DNA of 6,026 bases, taken from Mediterranea massiliensis (GTDB taxonomy: Bacteria; Bacteroidota; Bacteroidia; Bacteroidales; Bacteroidaceae). The notes under the pieces were generated by a model. The model made no database searches and was not told the DNA's origin. It saw nothing but the letters and a program-made list of their open reading frames with translations. The stretch's first letter is position 1; every line of letters starts with the position of its first letter. Below are positions 1 through 5,702 of this stretch, piece after piece. Location of the stretch: assembly GCA_958402075.1 (NCBI GenBank), contig CATXSD010000153.1, positions 1-6,026 of the forward strand. Direction: 5' to 3'. The translations under genes and the position numbers were made by a program.

Positions 1-18
1 TTTTTCCTGACTTCGTCA
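1..18 (+). repeat. Left terminal inverted repeat of the IS
   Basis: The sequence TTTTTCCTGACTTCGTCA is the exact reverse complement of bases 1662-1679. It begins at the window edge, so its outer limit is not certain. Confidence 0.93.
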
Positions 19-39
19 CTATAAAAACATCAATTTTAT

Positions 40-71
40 AATGTATTGATAAATAATGTTTTGTAACTTTG
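40..71 (+). promoter_or_regulatory. Candidate transposase promoter (Bacteroides type)
   Basis: TAACTTTG at 64-71 matches the Bacteroides -7 consensus TAnnTTTG in full. AATG at 40-43 lies 20 nt upstream as a weak -33 box, the same spacing as in the two promoter candidates between eno and the receptor gene. A transcript would start near 78, about 30 nt before the ATG at 108. The -33 box is a poor match, so the call rests mainly on the -7 box. Confidence 0.5.
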
Positions 72-99
72 CATACCCTGATTTTGGGGTACGCAAAGT
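66..99 (+). promoter_or_regulatory. Stem-loop just upstream of the transposase start
   Basis: Bases 66-78 and 87-99 form a 13-bp stem with one A-C mismatch and an 8-nt loop (79-86). The right arm ends 8 nt before the transposase ATG, so it covers the region where a ribosome binding site would lie. The left arm overlaps the predicted -7 box, so a transcript made by the element's own promoter would lack most of it. The geometry suggests that translation is blocked only on transcripts reading in from outside. The pairing is visible directly; the function is inferred. Confidence 0.55.
81..94 (+). repeat. Subterminal 14-bp repeat, left copy
   Basis: ATTTTGGGGTACGC occurs here and again at 1646-1659 in the same orientation, near the other end of the element. 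The left copy lies in the loop and right arm of the upstream stem-loop. It may be an internal transposase-binding or regulatory site; this is inferred only from its position at both ends. Confidence 0.6.
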
Positions 100-107
100 A
101 TTTTTGT

Positions 108-1664
108 ATGTTTATCAAGCGAAAAAAGAATCGGTCAGGTACTGTAAGTATTGTTGTAGCTGAAAAGATTTCAGGTTATTATAAGGAGCTTACCACTATA
201 GGTATAGCACGCACTCAAGAAGAGACAGATTCTCTCATAATGAAAGGTCGTAAATGGATAGATGAGGAACAGGAACGTCGCCATCCACGGCTGGATCTTT
301 TCGGTGAGGGACGTAAGAAGTGTAAGGCAGAACTTCTGAGTGCCGAACAGATGCTTTCGTGCATAACTAACATCTCGATCAATGGAGCAGACCTGATACT
401 TGACCGTGTCTTTGACAGCGTGGGATTCAACAGGATAGATGATGAGGTATTCCGCCAACTTGTAAAAGCCCGCTTGTCTTATCCTGCAAGCAAGGCTGCC
501 ACAGTGGAGTATCTGAAGAATCATTTTGACGAAGATGTCAGCCTGTCGAAAATCTATCGCTATTTGGACAAACTGAGCGATAATCAACATAAGATAGTTC
601 AGGACATAAGCGTCCTTCACACAAAGAGGATCTTAGGCGGCCATATCGGTGTGCTGTTTTATGATGTCACTACACTCTATTTTGAATCGGATTATGATGA
701 TGAGCTTCGCAAAACCGGTTTCTCCAAGGAAGGGCGTCATCAGAACCCTCAGATTATATTGGGCCTGTTGGTCAGTATTGGTGGTTATCCGCTTGCATAT
801 TGCATTCATGAGGGCAACAAGTACGAGGGGCACACGATGCTTCCTGTAGTGACGGAATTTGTCCGGAAATATAAACTGGAAGATTTTATCGTGGTGGCTG
901 ACTCAGGGTTGATGAACAACGATAATATAGCCGACCTTGAAGCAAACGGTTACAAGTATATCATCGGTGCGAAAATCAAGAACGAGAGCAGGAAGATACA
1001 GGAATGGATACTGGAGCAGCCTAAGACAGACAGCCAAATGGTTGAATACGACAAAGGCAACGGACAGAGGTTGTTGGTCGGATATACAGAAGACCGTGCC
1101 CGAAAGGACGCTTATAACCGGGAGAAAGGTATACGCCGTCTGGAGAAGGCATACCACAGAGGTACGCTTACCAAAGACAATATCAACAAGCGCGGATACA
1201 ACAAATTCCTGAAAATGGAAGGAGATGTAAAAGTGACCATCAATTACGAGAAACTGGAGAAAGATGCGAAATGGGATGGTCTCAAAGGATACCTTACCAA
1301 TACGAATATACCAGTAAATGATGTGTATGCCGCCTACCACAACCTATGGCATGTTGAAAGAGCTTTCCGCATATCAAAATCAAAGATTGAGATAAGACCA
1401 ATGTTTCACTTTACAAGGCGCAGGATAGAAGCCCATGTCTGTATCTGCTTCGTGGCCTTGAAAGTTTACAAGGAATTGGAGCGTCTGCTGAAACTCTCGG
1501 GCATAAATATGAGTGTGGACAAGGTGCTCGAACTTGCTAAAACTATAGTGACCATACAGGTTACATTGCCTCAGAACAAGCAAACGATCAACAGAACTAT
1601 GCTGATGAAACGCCATCAACGCATTGCTCCATTGTTTGCTGATGAATTTTGGGGTACGCGTTGA
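108..1664 (+). CDS. IS1634-like DDE transposase, intact, 518 aa
   Basis: This enzyme catalyses cut-and-paste or related DNA transfer of the element by binding its inverted repeats. The RNase H-like catalytic residues are visible: Asp186 in LFYDVTTLYFE, Asp265 in VVADSGLMNN, and Glu417 in YHNLWHVERAFRISK. The last fits the IS4-type Y-(2)-R-(3)-E-(6)-K signature with Leu in place of Arg (Tyr410, Glu417, Lys424). About 150 residues separate the second Asp from Glu417, which fits the beta-rich insertion domain of the IS4 superfamily. The N-terminus MFIKRKKNRSG is typical of the IS1634 group. I chose ATG at 108 because it gives that N-terminus; an in-frame TTG at 69 would add 13 atypical residues and lies inside the stem-loop. 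No frameshift or internal stop is present. The stop codon lies within the right inverted repeat. Confidence 0.93.
   Translation: MFIKRKKNRSGTVSIVVAEKISGYYKELTTIGIARTQEETDSLIMKGRKWIDEEQERRHPRLDLFGEGRKKCKAELLSAEQMLSCITNISINGADLILDRVFDSVGFNRIDDEVFRQLVKARLSYPASKAATVEYLKNHFDEDVSLSKIYRYLDKLSDNQHKIVQDISVLHTKRILGGHIGVLFYDVTTLYFESDYDDELRKTGFSKEGRHQNPQIILGLLVSIGGYPLAYCIHEGNKYEGHTMLPVVTEFVRKYKLEDFIVVADSGLMNNDNIADLEANGYKYIIGAKIKNESRKIQEWILEQPKTDSQMVEYDKGNGQRLLVGYTEDRARKDAYNREKGIRRLEKAYHRGTLTKDNINKRGYNKFLKMEGDVKVTINYEKLEKDAKWDGLKGYLTNTNIPVNDVYAAYHNLWHVERAFRISKSKIEIRPMFHFTRRRIEAHVCICFVALKVYKELERLLKLSGINMSVDKVLELAKTIVTIQVTLPQNKQTINRTMLMKRHQRIAPLFADEFWGTR
1646..1659 (+). repeat. Subterminal 14-bp repeat, right copy
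   Basis: This is an exact copy of bases 81-94. Here it also encodes the last transposase residues (FWGTR region) and sits 2 bp inside the right inverted repeat. Confidence 0.6.
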
Positions 1665-1679
1665 CGAAGTCAGGAAAAA
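1662..1679 (-). repeat. Right terminal inverted repeat of the IS
   Basis: The sequence TGACGAAGTCAGGAAAAA pairs 18 of 18 with bases 1-18. Its first three bases are the TGA stop codon of the transposase. Its terminal A run (T run on the - strand) directly follows the eno terminator hairpin. Confidence 0.93.
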
Positions 1680-1704
1680 ATGCCCTCCGCTGGCGGAGGG
1701 CATT
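1675..1704 (-). terminator. Rho-independent terminator of eno, U-tract supplied by IS end
   Basis: AATGCCCTCCGC at 1679-1690 pairs perfectly with GCGGAGGGCATT at 1693-1704, giving a GC-rich stem of about 11 bp with a CUGG-type tetraloop. Read on the - strand, after the eno stop codon, the stem is followed by six T residues (A1680-A1675 on the + strand). This is a canonical terminator 27 bp downstream of eno. Five or six of those T residues belong to the right inverted repeat of the insertion sequence. On the + strand no T run follows the stem, so it should not be an efficient terminator for the transposase. Confidence 0.88.
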
Positions 1705-1731
1705 CCCAAGTAAATCTATGGTCGGTGTGGG

Positions 1732-3012
1732 TTACCTGATGCGTCGGTAGCCGTATACAGCCAGGTCGCCGAGCTCTTCCTCGATGCGGAGCAGCTGGTT
1801 GTATTTGGCCATGCGGTCCGAACGGCTCAGGGAGCCGGTCTTTATCTGCCCGCTGTTCGTGGCCACGGCAATGTCGGCGATGGTAGCATCCTCTGTCTCG
1901 CCCGAGCGGTGGGAGGTGACGGTGGTGTAGCCGTGACGGTGGGCCATCTCGATGGCATCGAGCGTTTCGCTCAGCGAGCCGATCTGGTTCACTTTGATGA
2001 GGATGGAGTTGGCACAGCCCATTTCAATACCTTTGCGCAGGAATTCCACATTGGTCACGAAGAGGTCGTCGCCCACCAGCTGGCAGCGGTGTCCGATGCG
2101 CTCGGTCAGCCGTTTCCAGCCTTCCCAGTCGTTCTCGCTCATGCCGTCCTCGATGGAGTCGATGGGATACTTGTCGATAAGTTCCTCCAGGTAGGCTATC
2201 TGTTCGTCGGCGGTGCGCTTCTTGCCTTTGGCGCCTTCGAAGATAGTGTAGTCGTACACGCCGTCTTTATAGAACTCGCTGGAGGCGCAGTCCATGCCAA
2301 TCTTTACATCCCGTCCCGGTTCGTAGCCGGCAGCACGGATGGCGGCCATGATGCTGTCCAGCGCGTCTTCTGTTCCCTCCAGTGCGGGGGCAAAACCTCC
2401 CTCATCGCCTACGGCAGTGCTGAGGCCGCGGTCGTGGAGTACCTTCTTCAGGGCGTGGAATACTTCGGCGCCCATGCGCAGACCTTCACGGAAGGAAGGG
2501 GCACCTACGGGGCGTATCATGAACTCCTGGAAGGCAATGGGCGCATCGCTGTGCGAGCCTCCGTTGATGATGTTCATCATGGGCACGGGCATCACGTACG
2601 TGTTTACGCCGCCTATATACCTATATAAAGGAATGTCGAGCGCACACGCGGCAGCCTTGGCCACGGCAAGCGACACGCCGAGGATGGCGTTGGCACCCAG
2701 ACGTGACTTGGTGGGCGTGCCGTCCAGTTGGAGCATCTTGTGGTCGATGGTACGTTGCTCCAGGGCCGACAGGCCGATGAGGGCAGGGGCTATGATCTGA
2801 TTCACATTCTCTACGGCTTTTAACGTTCCCTTGCCACCATAGCGGTGCTTGTCGCCGTCACGAAGTTCCAGGGCCTCGTGTTCGCCGGTCGATGCGCCCG
2901 AAGGCACGGCGGCACGGCCCATGGCGCCGCATTCCAGCATTACGTCTACTTCTACAGTGGGATTGCCGCGCGAGTCGAGTATCTCGCGGGCGGTGATTTT
3001 TTCTATTCTCAT
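1732..3012 (-). CDS. eno: Enolase (phosphopyruvate hydratase), 426 aa
   Basis: Enolase interconverts 2-phosphoglycerate and phosphoenolpyruvate in cytoplasmic glycolysis and gluconeogenesis, using Mg2+. The N-terminal domain opens with MRIEKITAREILDSRGNPTV and contains the mobile loop SGASTGEHEA (residues 38-47). The TIM-barrel domain keeps the expected residues: His154, Glu163 (FQEFMIRP), general-acid/base Glu204 (VGDEGGFAP), metal ligands Asp241, Glu288 (SIEDGMSENDW) and Asp315 (GDDLFVTN), catalytic Lys340 (ILIKVNQIG), His368 (TSHRSGETED) and Lys391 (IKTGSLSRSDR). Length and spacing match bacterial enolases. The reading frame stays open 63 codons upstream, but ATG at 3012 gives the family N-terminus and has GGAA a few bases before it. 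The gene is transcribed alone, with a terminator at 1675-1704 and a promoter candidate at 3077-3108. I see no sign of damage. Confidence 0.98.
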   Translation of the reverse strand: MRIEKITAREILDSRGNPTVEVDVMLECGAMGRAAVPSGASTGEHEALELRDGDKHRYGGKGTLKAVENVNQIIAPALIGLSALEQRTIDHKMLQLDGTPTKSRLGANAILGVSLAVAKAAACALDIPLYRYIGGVNTYVMPVPMMNIINGGSHSDAPIAFQEFMIRPVGAPSFREGLRMGAEVFHALKKVLHDRGLSTAVGDEGGFAPALEGTEDALDSIMAAIRAAGYEPGRDVKIGMDCASSEFYKDGVYDYTIFEGAKGKKRTADEQIAYLEELIDKYPIDSIEDGMSENDWEGWKRLTERIGHRCQLVGDDLFVTNVEFLRKGIEMGCANSILIKVNQIGSLSETLDAIEMAHRHGYTTVTSHRSGETEDATIADIAVATNSGQIKTGSLSRSDRMAKYNQLLRIEEELGDLAVYGYRRIR

Positions 3013-3076
3013 ACTTTCCTTGTTTTGATGGTTTATTGTTCTGACGTTTCTTTTCAGATAACATTTTTCGGTGGCA

Positions 3077-3108
3077 CAAAGTTCGGTGAAAGGCCGTTTC
3101 TGTGCAAT
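3077..3108 (-). promoter_or_regulatory. Candidate eno promoter
   Basis: On the - strand, ATTG (3108-3105) is followed after 20 nt by GAACTTTG (3084-3077), one mismatch from the Bacteroides -7 consensus TAnnTTTG. Transcription would start near 3070, giving a leader of about 58 nt before the ATG at 3012. Confidence 0.5.
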
Positions 3109-3120
3109 ACCTACAATCGA

Positions 3121-3143
3121 GTATTTGGATGTGTGGGAAATAC
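3121..3143. promoter_or_regulatory. Small dyad between the divergent promoters, possible operator
   Basis: GTATTT (3121-3126) and AAATAC (3138-3143) form a perfect 6-bp inverted repeat with an 11-bp spacer. A second overlapping pair, TTTGG (3124-3128) and CCAAA (3143-3147), is also present. The dyad centre at 3132 is equidistant from the two -33 boxes. It does not resemble the classical Fur box. Arms this short can arise by chance. Confidence 0.25.
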
Positions 3144-3155
3144 CAAAAACAGGCG

Positions 3156-3187
3156 ATTGTGGGAAAAGTGATTTCTGCGGAACTTTG
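3156..3187 (+). promoter_or_regulatory. Candidate promoter of the receptor-lipoprotein operon
   Basis: ATTG (3156-3159) is followed after 20 nt by GAACTTTG (3180-3187), the same boxes and spacing as the divergent eno candidate. Transcription would start near 3194, about 20 nt before the TTG start codon at 3215. This supports the 3215 start, because the more upstream in-frame starts would lie outside the transcript. Confidence 0.55.
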
Positions 3188-3214
3188 CAGCCGGAAATCA
3201 AGAGCAGAAAGAGA

Positions 3215-5632
3215 TTGAAAACAACTACACTTACTTTATGGATGGCAGGTCTGATGTGCCTGCTGGGAATATCGGTGCTCCGGGCACAGGGGCCTCATGG
3301 CAGAAGACACGATGCTGGGAATCGTTGCCTCGTGTCAGGTAAAATCACTTCTACGGAACAGGAAACGGTCGATTTCGCCACCGTCTATCTGAAGGGAACG
3401 TCCTATGGCGGTGCGACCGACGGTGAGGGACGCTTCCGCATCCATGCCCCCGCAGGCAAGTATACGTTGGTCGTTTCGGCCGTGGGCTACAAGACGGTGG
3501 AACGGCCGCTCACCTTGGATAAGGAGGGCACGCACGGTGTGGACATCACCATCACTCCCGACGTACAGCAACTGGAAGAGGTGACGGTCGTCTCTACGGG
3601 TGTGAGCCGTGTCAAGCGTTCGGCCTTCAACGCCGTGGCGGTAGACACCCGTGAACTGCAGAATACCACCAAGAACCTGAGCGAGGCCCTGGCCAAGGCA
3701 CCGGGCATGAAGCTGCGCGAGTCGGGCGGGGTGGGTTCGGATATGCAGGTGATGATGGACGGGTTCAGCGGCAAGCACGTCAAGGTGTTCATCGACGGTA
3801 TCCCGCAGGAGGGCACAGGTAGCTCGTTCGGTCTGAACAACATCCCCGTGGGCTTTGCCGAACGCATTGAAGTATATAAAGGTGTGGTGCCTGTAGGCTT
3901 CGGTACCGATGCCATCGGCGGTGTCATCAACATCGTGACAAACAAGCAGCGCCGCCGCTGGTTTGCGGACGCTTCCTATTCCTACGGTTCGTTCAACACG
4001 CACAAGTCCAACGTTCGCTTCGGGCAGACCTTCCGCAATGGATTTACCTACGAGGTGAATGCCTTCCAGAACTATTCGGACAACGATTACCACGTCGACG
4101 CTCCTGTGCTGAACTTCGAGACAGGCAGCTTCAACGAGAAAGAGCTGGTGCGCGTCCGCCGCTTCAACGACACGTATCACAACGAGGCCGTCGTCGCCAA
4201 GGCGGGCTTCGTGGACAAGCCGTGGGCCGACCGCCTGATGGTGGGCTTCATCTGGTCGCACATGTACAAGGACATACAGACGGGTGTCCGCCAGAAGACC
4301 GTCTTCGGCGAGAAGCATCGTTACGGCCATTCGCTCATCCCTTCGGTGGAGTACAGCAAGCGTAATCTGTTGCTGAAGGGACTCGACCTGACGTTGTCTG
4401 CCAACTACAACCGCAACGCCACCACCAATGTGGATACGGCCCACTACAAATACAACTGGCTGGGCGAACGCTACCCGCTGAACACGCCTGGCGAACAGTC
4501 GCGCCAGTACAGTCGCGCCGACAACGACAACTGGAACGCCACGGCTACGCTGAACTATCGCCTGGCCCGCATACATACGTTCACCCTGAACCACGTGCTC
4601 AGCACTTTCCGCCGTGACAACACGTCGCTGCTGGCTGCCGAGGCACAGACCGACCCCATTGCCAAAGAAACGCGCAAGAACATCACCGGCCTCTCTTACC
4701 GCCTGATGCCGACCGACCGCTGGAACCTCTCTGCCTTTGGCAAGTACTATCGCCAGTATGTGGCCGGCCCCATGGCCGAAGACGACACCGGCAGCAACTA
4801 TGTGCGTACCGACCGGACGGTCAGCTCCTGGGGCTATGGTGCGGCCGGCACTTACTTCGTGCTCGACGGTCTGCAGGCCAAGCTGTCCTATGAGCGTGCC
4901 TACCGCCTGCCCACCATCGAAGAGATGTTCGGTGACGAGGACCTGGAGAGCGGGCAGATCAGTCTGCGTCCCGAGAGCAGCCACAACGTGAACTTCAGTC
5001 TGAGTTACAGCAAGACCTGGGGCCGCCACTCCGTCTACGTGGAGGGCGGGCTGGTGTACCGCGACACGCACGACTACATCCAGCGCAACGTGCAGGACCT
5101 GAGCGGTGGCAAGGAGAACGCCACTTACATCAATTATGGCAACGTGCTGACCAAGGGCTACAACCTCTCCGCCCGCTACAGTCTGGGGCGCTGGCTCAGC
5201 CTGGGCGGTAACTTCACCCAGATGGACGTGCGCGACAATGAACGCTACCAGATAGGCAGTACGGGCAACGCGGTTGAGAACTTGGGCTATCGCTCGCGCA
5301 TGCCCAACGTGCCCTACCGTTTCGCCGACTTCGACGCCAACCTTTACTGGCACGACCTGGGCGGACGGGGCAATGTGCTGACGCTGACCTACGACAACCA
5401 GTGGACGCATGCTTTCTCCTACTACTCCGAGGTCATCGGTAGCAGCAGTGACTACATCGTCCCCAACCAGCTGGCCCACAACCTCATGCTGAATTATAGC
5501 TTGAAGGGCGGCCGCTACAACTTTTCCGTCGAATGCCGCAATTTGACAGATGCTGACCTCTACGATAATTTCAGCCTGCAGAAGGCAGGACGGGCTTTCT
5601 ACGGCAAGGTACGGGTATATTTCGGTGATTGA
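3215..5632 (+). CDS. TonB-dependent outer-membrane receptor, XusA-like (iron/xenosiderophore), 805 aa
   Basis: This is an outer-membrane gated channel that imports a bound ligand using TonB energy. Residues 1-24 form a Sec signal peptide (MKTTTLTLWMAGLMCLLGIS, probable cleavage after LRA). Residues about 38-116 are a carboxypeptidase-regulatory-like beta domain (ATVYLKGTSYGGATDGEGRF, ending VVSAVGYKTV), typical of Bacteroidota receptors. A short linker, LEEVTVVST (120-128), precedes the plug at about 133-243, with hallmark stretches VKVFIDGIPQEG and IEVYKGVVPVGFGTDAIGG. The rest, to 805, is the beta barrel (YERAYRLPTIEEMFGDEDL, RNLTDADLYDNFSLQKAGR). The start is TTG at 3215: it gives a signal peptide with a basic N-terminus and follows the A/G-rich AGAAAGAG. 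ATG at 3242 would remove the lysine. The protein ends YFGD, so the usual terminal aromatic is two residues in from the end. The DUF4374-like lipoprotein gene 70 bp downstream suggests ferric siderophore as ligand; no TonB-receptor family alone proves the substrate. Confidence 0.9.
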   Translation: MKTTTLTLWMAGLMCLLGISVLRAQGPHGRRHDAGNRCLVSGKITSTEQETVDFATVYLKGTSYGGATDGEGRFRIHAPAGKYTLVVSAVGYKTVERPLTLDKEGTHGVDITITPDVQQLEEVTVVSTGVSRVKRSAFNAVAVDTRELQNTTKNLSEALAKAPGMKLRESGGVGSDMQVMMDGFSGKHVKVFIDGIPQEGTGSSFGLNNIPVGFAERIEVYKGVVPVGFGTDAIGGVINIVTNKQRRRWFADASYSYGSFNTHKSNVRFGQTFRNGFTYEVNAFQNYSDNDYHVDAPVLNFETGSFNEKELVRVRRFNDTYHNEAVVAKAGFVDKPWADRLMVGFIWSHMYKDIQTGVRQKTVFGEKHRYGHSLIPSVEYSKRNLLLKGLDLTLSANYNRNATTNVDTAHYKYNWLGERYPLNTPGEQSRQYSRADNDNWNATATLNYRLARIHTFTLNHVLSTFRRDNTSLLAAEAQTDPIAKETRKNITGLSYRLMPTDRWNLSAFGKYYRQYVAGPMAEDDTGSNYVRTDRTVSSWGYGAAGTYFVLDGLQAKLSYERAYRLPTIEEMFGDEDLESGQISLRPESSHNVNFSLSYSKTWGRHSVYVEGGLVYRDTHDYIQRNVQDLSGGKENATYINYGNVLTKGYNLSARYSLGRWLSLGGNFTQMDVRDNERYQIGSTGNAVENLGYRSRMPNVPYRFADFDANLYWHDLGGRGNVLTLTYDNQWTHAFSYYSEVIGSSSDYIVPNQLAHNLMLNYSLKGGRYNFSVECRNLTDADLYDNFSLQKAGRAFYGKVRVYFGD

Positions 5633-5650
5633 TTACGCTCCGCAAAAAGT

Positions 5651-5675
5651 TTTGGCTGACTGAAAAACAGCTAAT
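5651..5675 (+). other. Weak intercistronic stem-loop
   Basis: TTGGCTG (5652-5658) can pair with CAGCTAA (5668-5674) through seven pairs including one G-U, around a 9-nt A-rich loop. It lies between the receptor and lipoprotein genes and is followed by an AT-rich stretch without a clean T run. It is too weak for a confident terminator; it might be a processing or stability element, or chance. The rest of 5633-5702 is AT-rich with no other feature I can support. Confidence 0.25.
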
Positions 5676-5702
5676 TTATAAATATAAAATGAAAAGAAGA
5701 AG

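Larger units (their letters stand above)
1..1679 (+). mobile_element. IS1634-like insertion sequence (IS4 superfamily)
   Basis: The element is bounded by perfect 18-bp terminal inverted repeats at 1-18 and 1662-1679 and carries one long intact transposase gene. The stop codon of that gene is the first three bases of the right repeat, so coding and end sequence are packed together. The size of about 1.68 kb, the single ORF and the transposase sequence fit the IS1634 group of DDE elements. The left repeat starts at base 1 of the window, so any outer base and the target-site duplication on that side cannot be seen. The terminal A/T run may extend the repeat by a base (A at 1680). Base composition is more AT-rich than the eno and receptor genes, as expected for an acquired element. 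With intact ends and an intact gene it is probably recent and possibly active; that is inference. Confidence 0.93.

Noticed and set aside
1679..1704. Hairpin as a bidirectional terminator also serving the transposase
   Set aside because: On the + strand the stem is followed by CCCAAGTAAA with no T run, so only eno termination is supported.
1909..2628. A 239-codon open frame on the + strand opposite eno
   Set aside because: It lies wholly within eno, has no recognisable domain and has the low-complexity Gly/Val/His composition typical of antisense frames. Enolase is certain on the other strand.
3013..3201. N-terminal extension of enolase by 63 residues
   Set aside because: The extra residues match no enolase N-terminus, and the predicted eno promoter lies inside this stretch. 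ATG at 3012 gives the canonical start.
3335..5479. A 714-codon open frame on the - strand opposite the receptor gene
   Set aside because: It is a shadow of the GC-rich receptor coding sequence. The translation is rich in Val, His, Ala and Gly with no recognisable domain, and the + strand frame has clear signal peptide, plug and barrel features.
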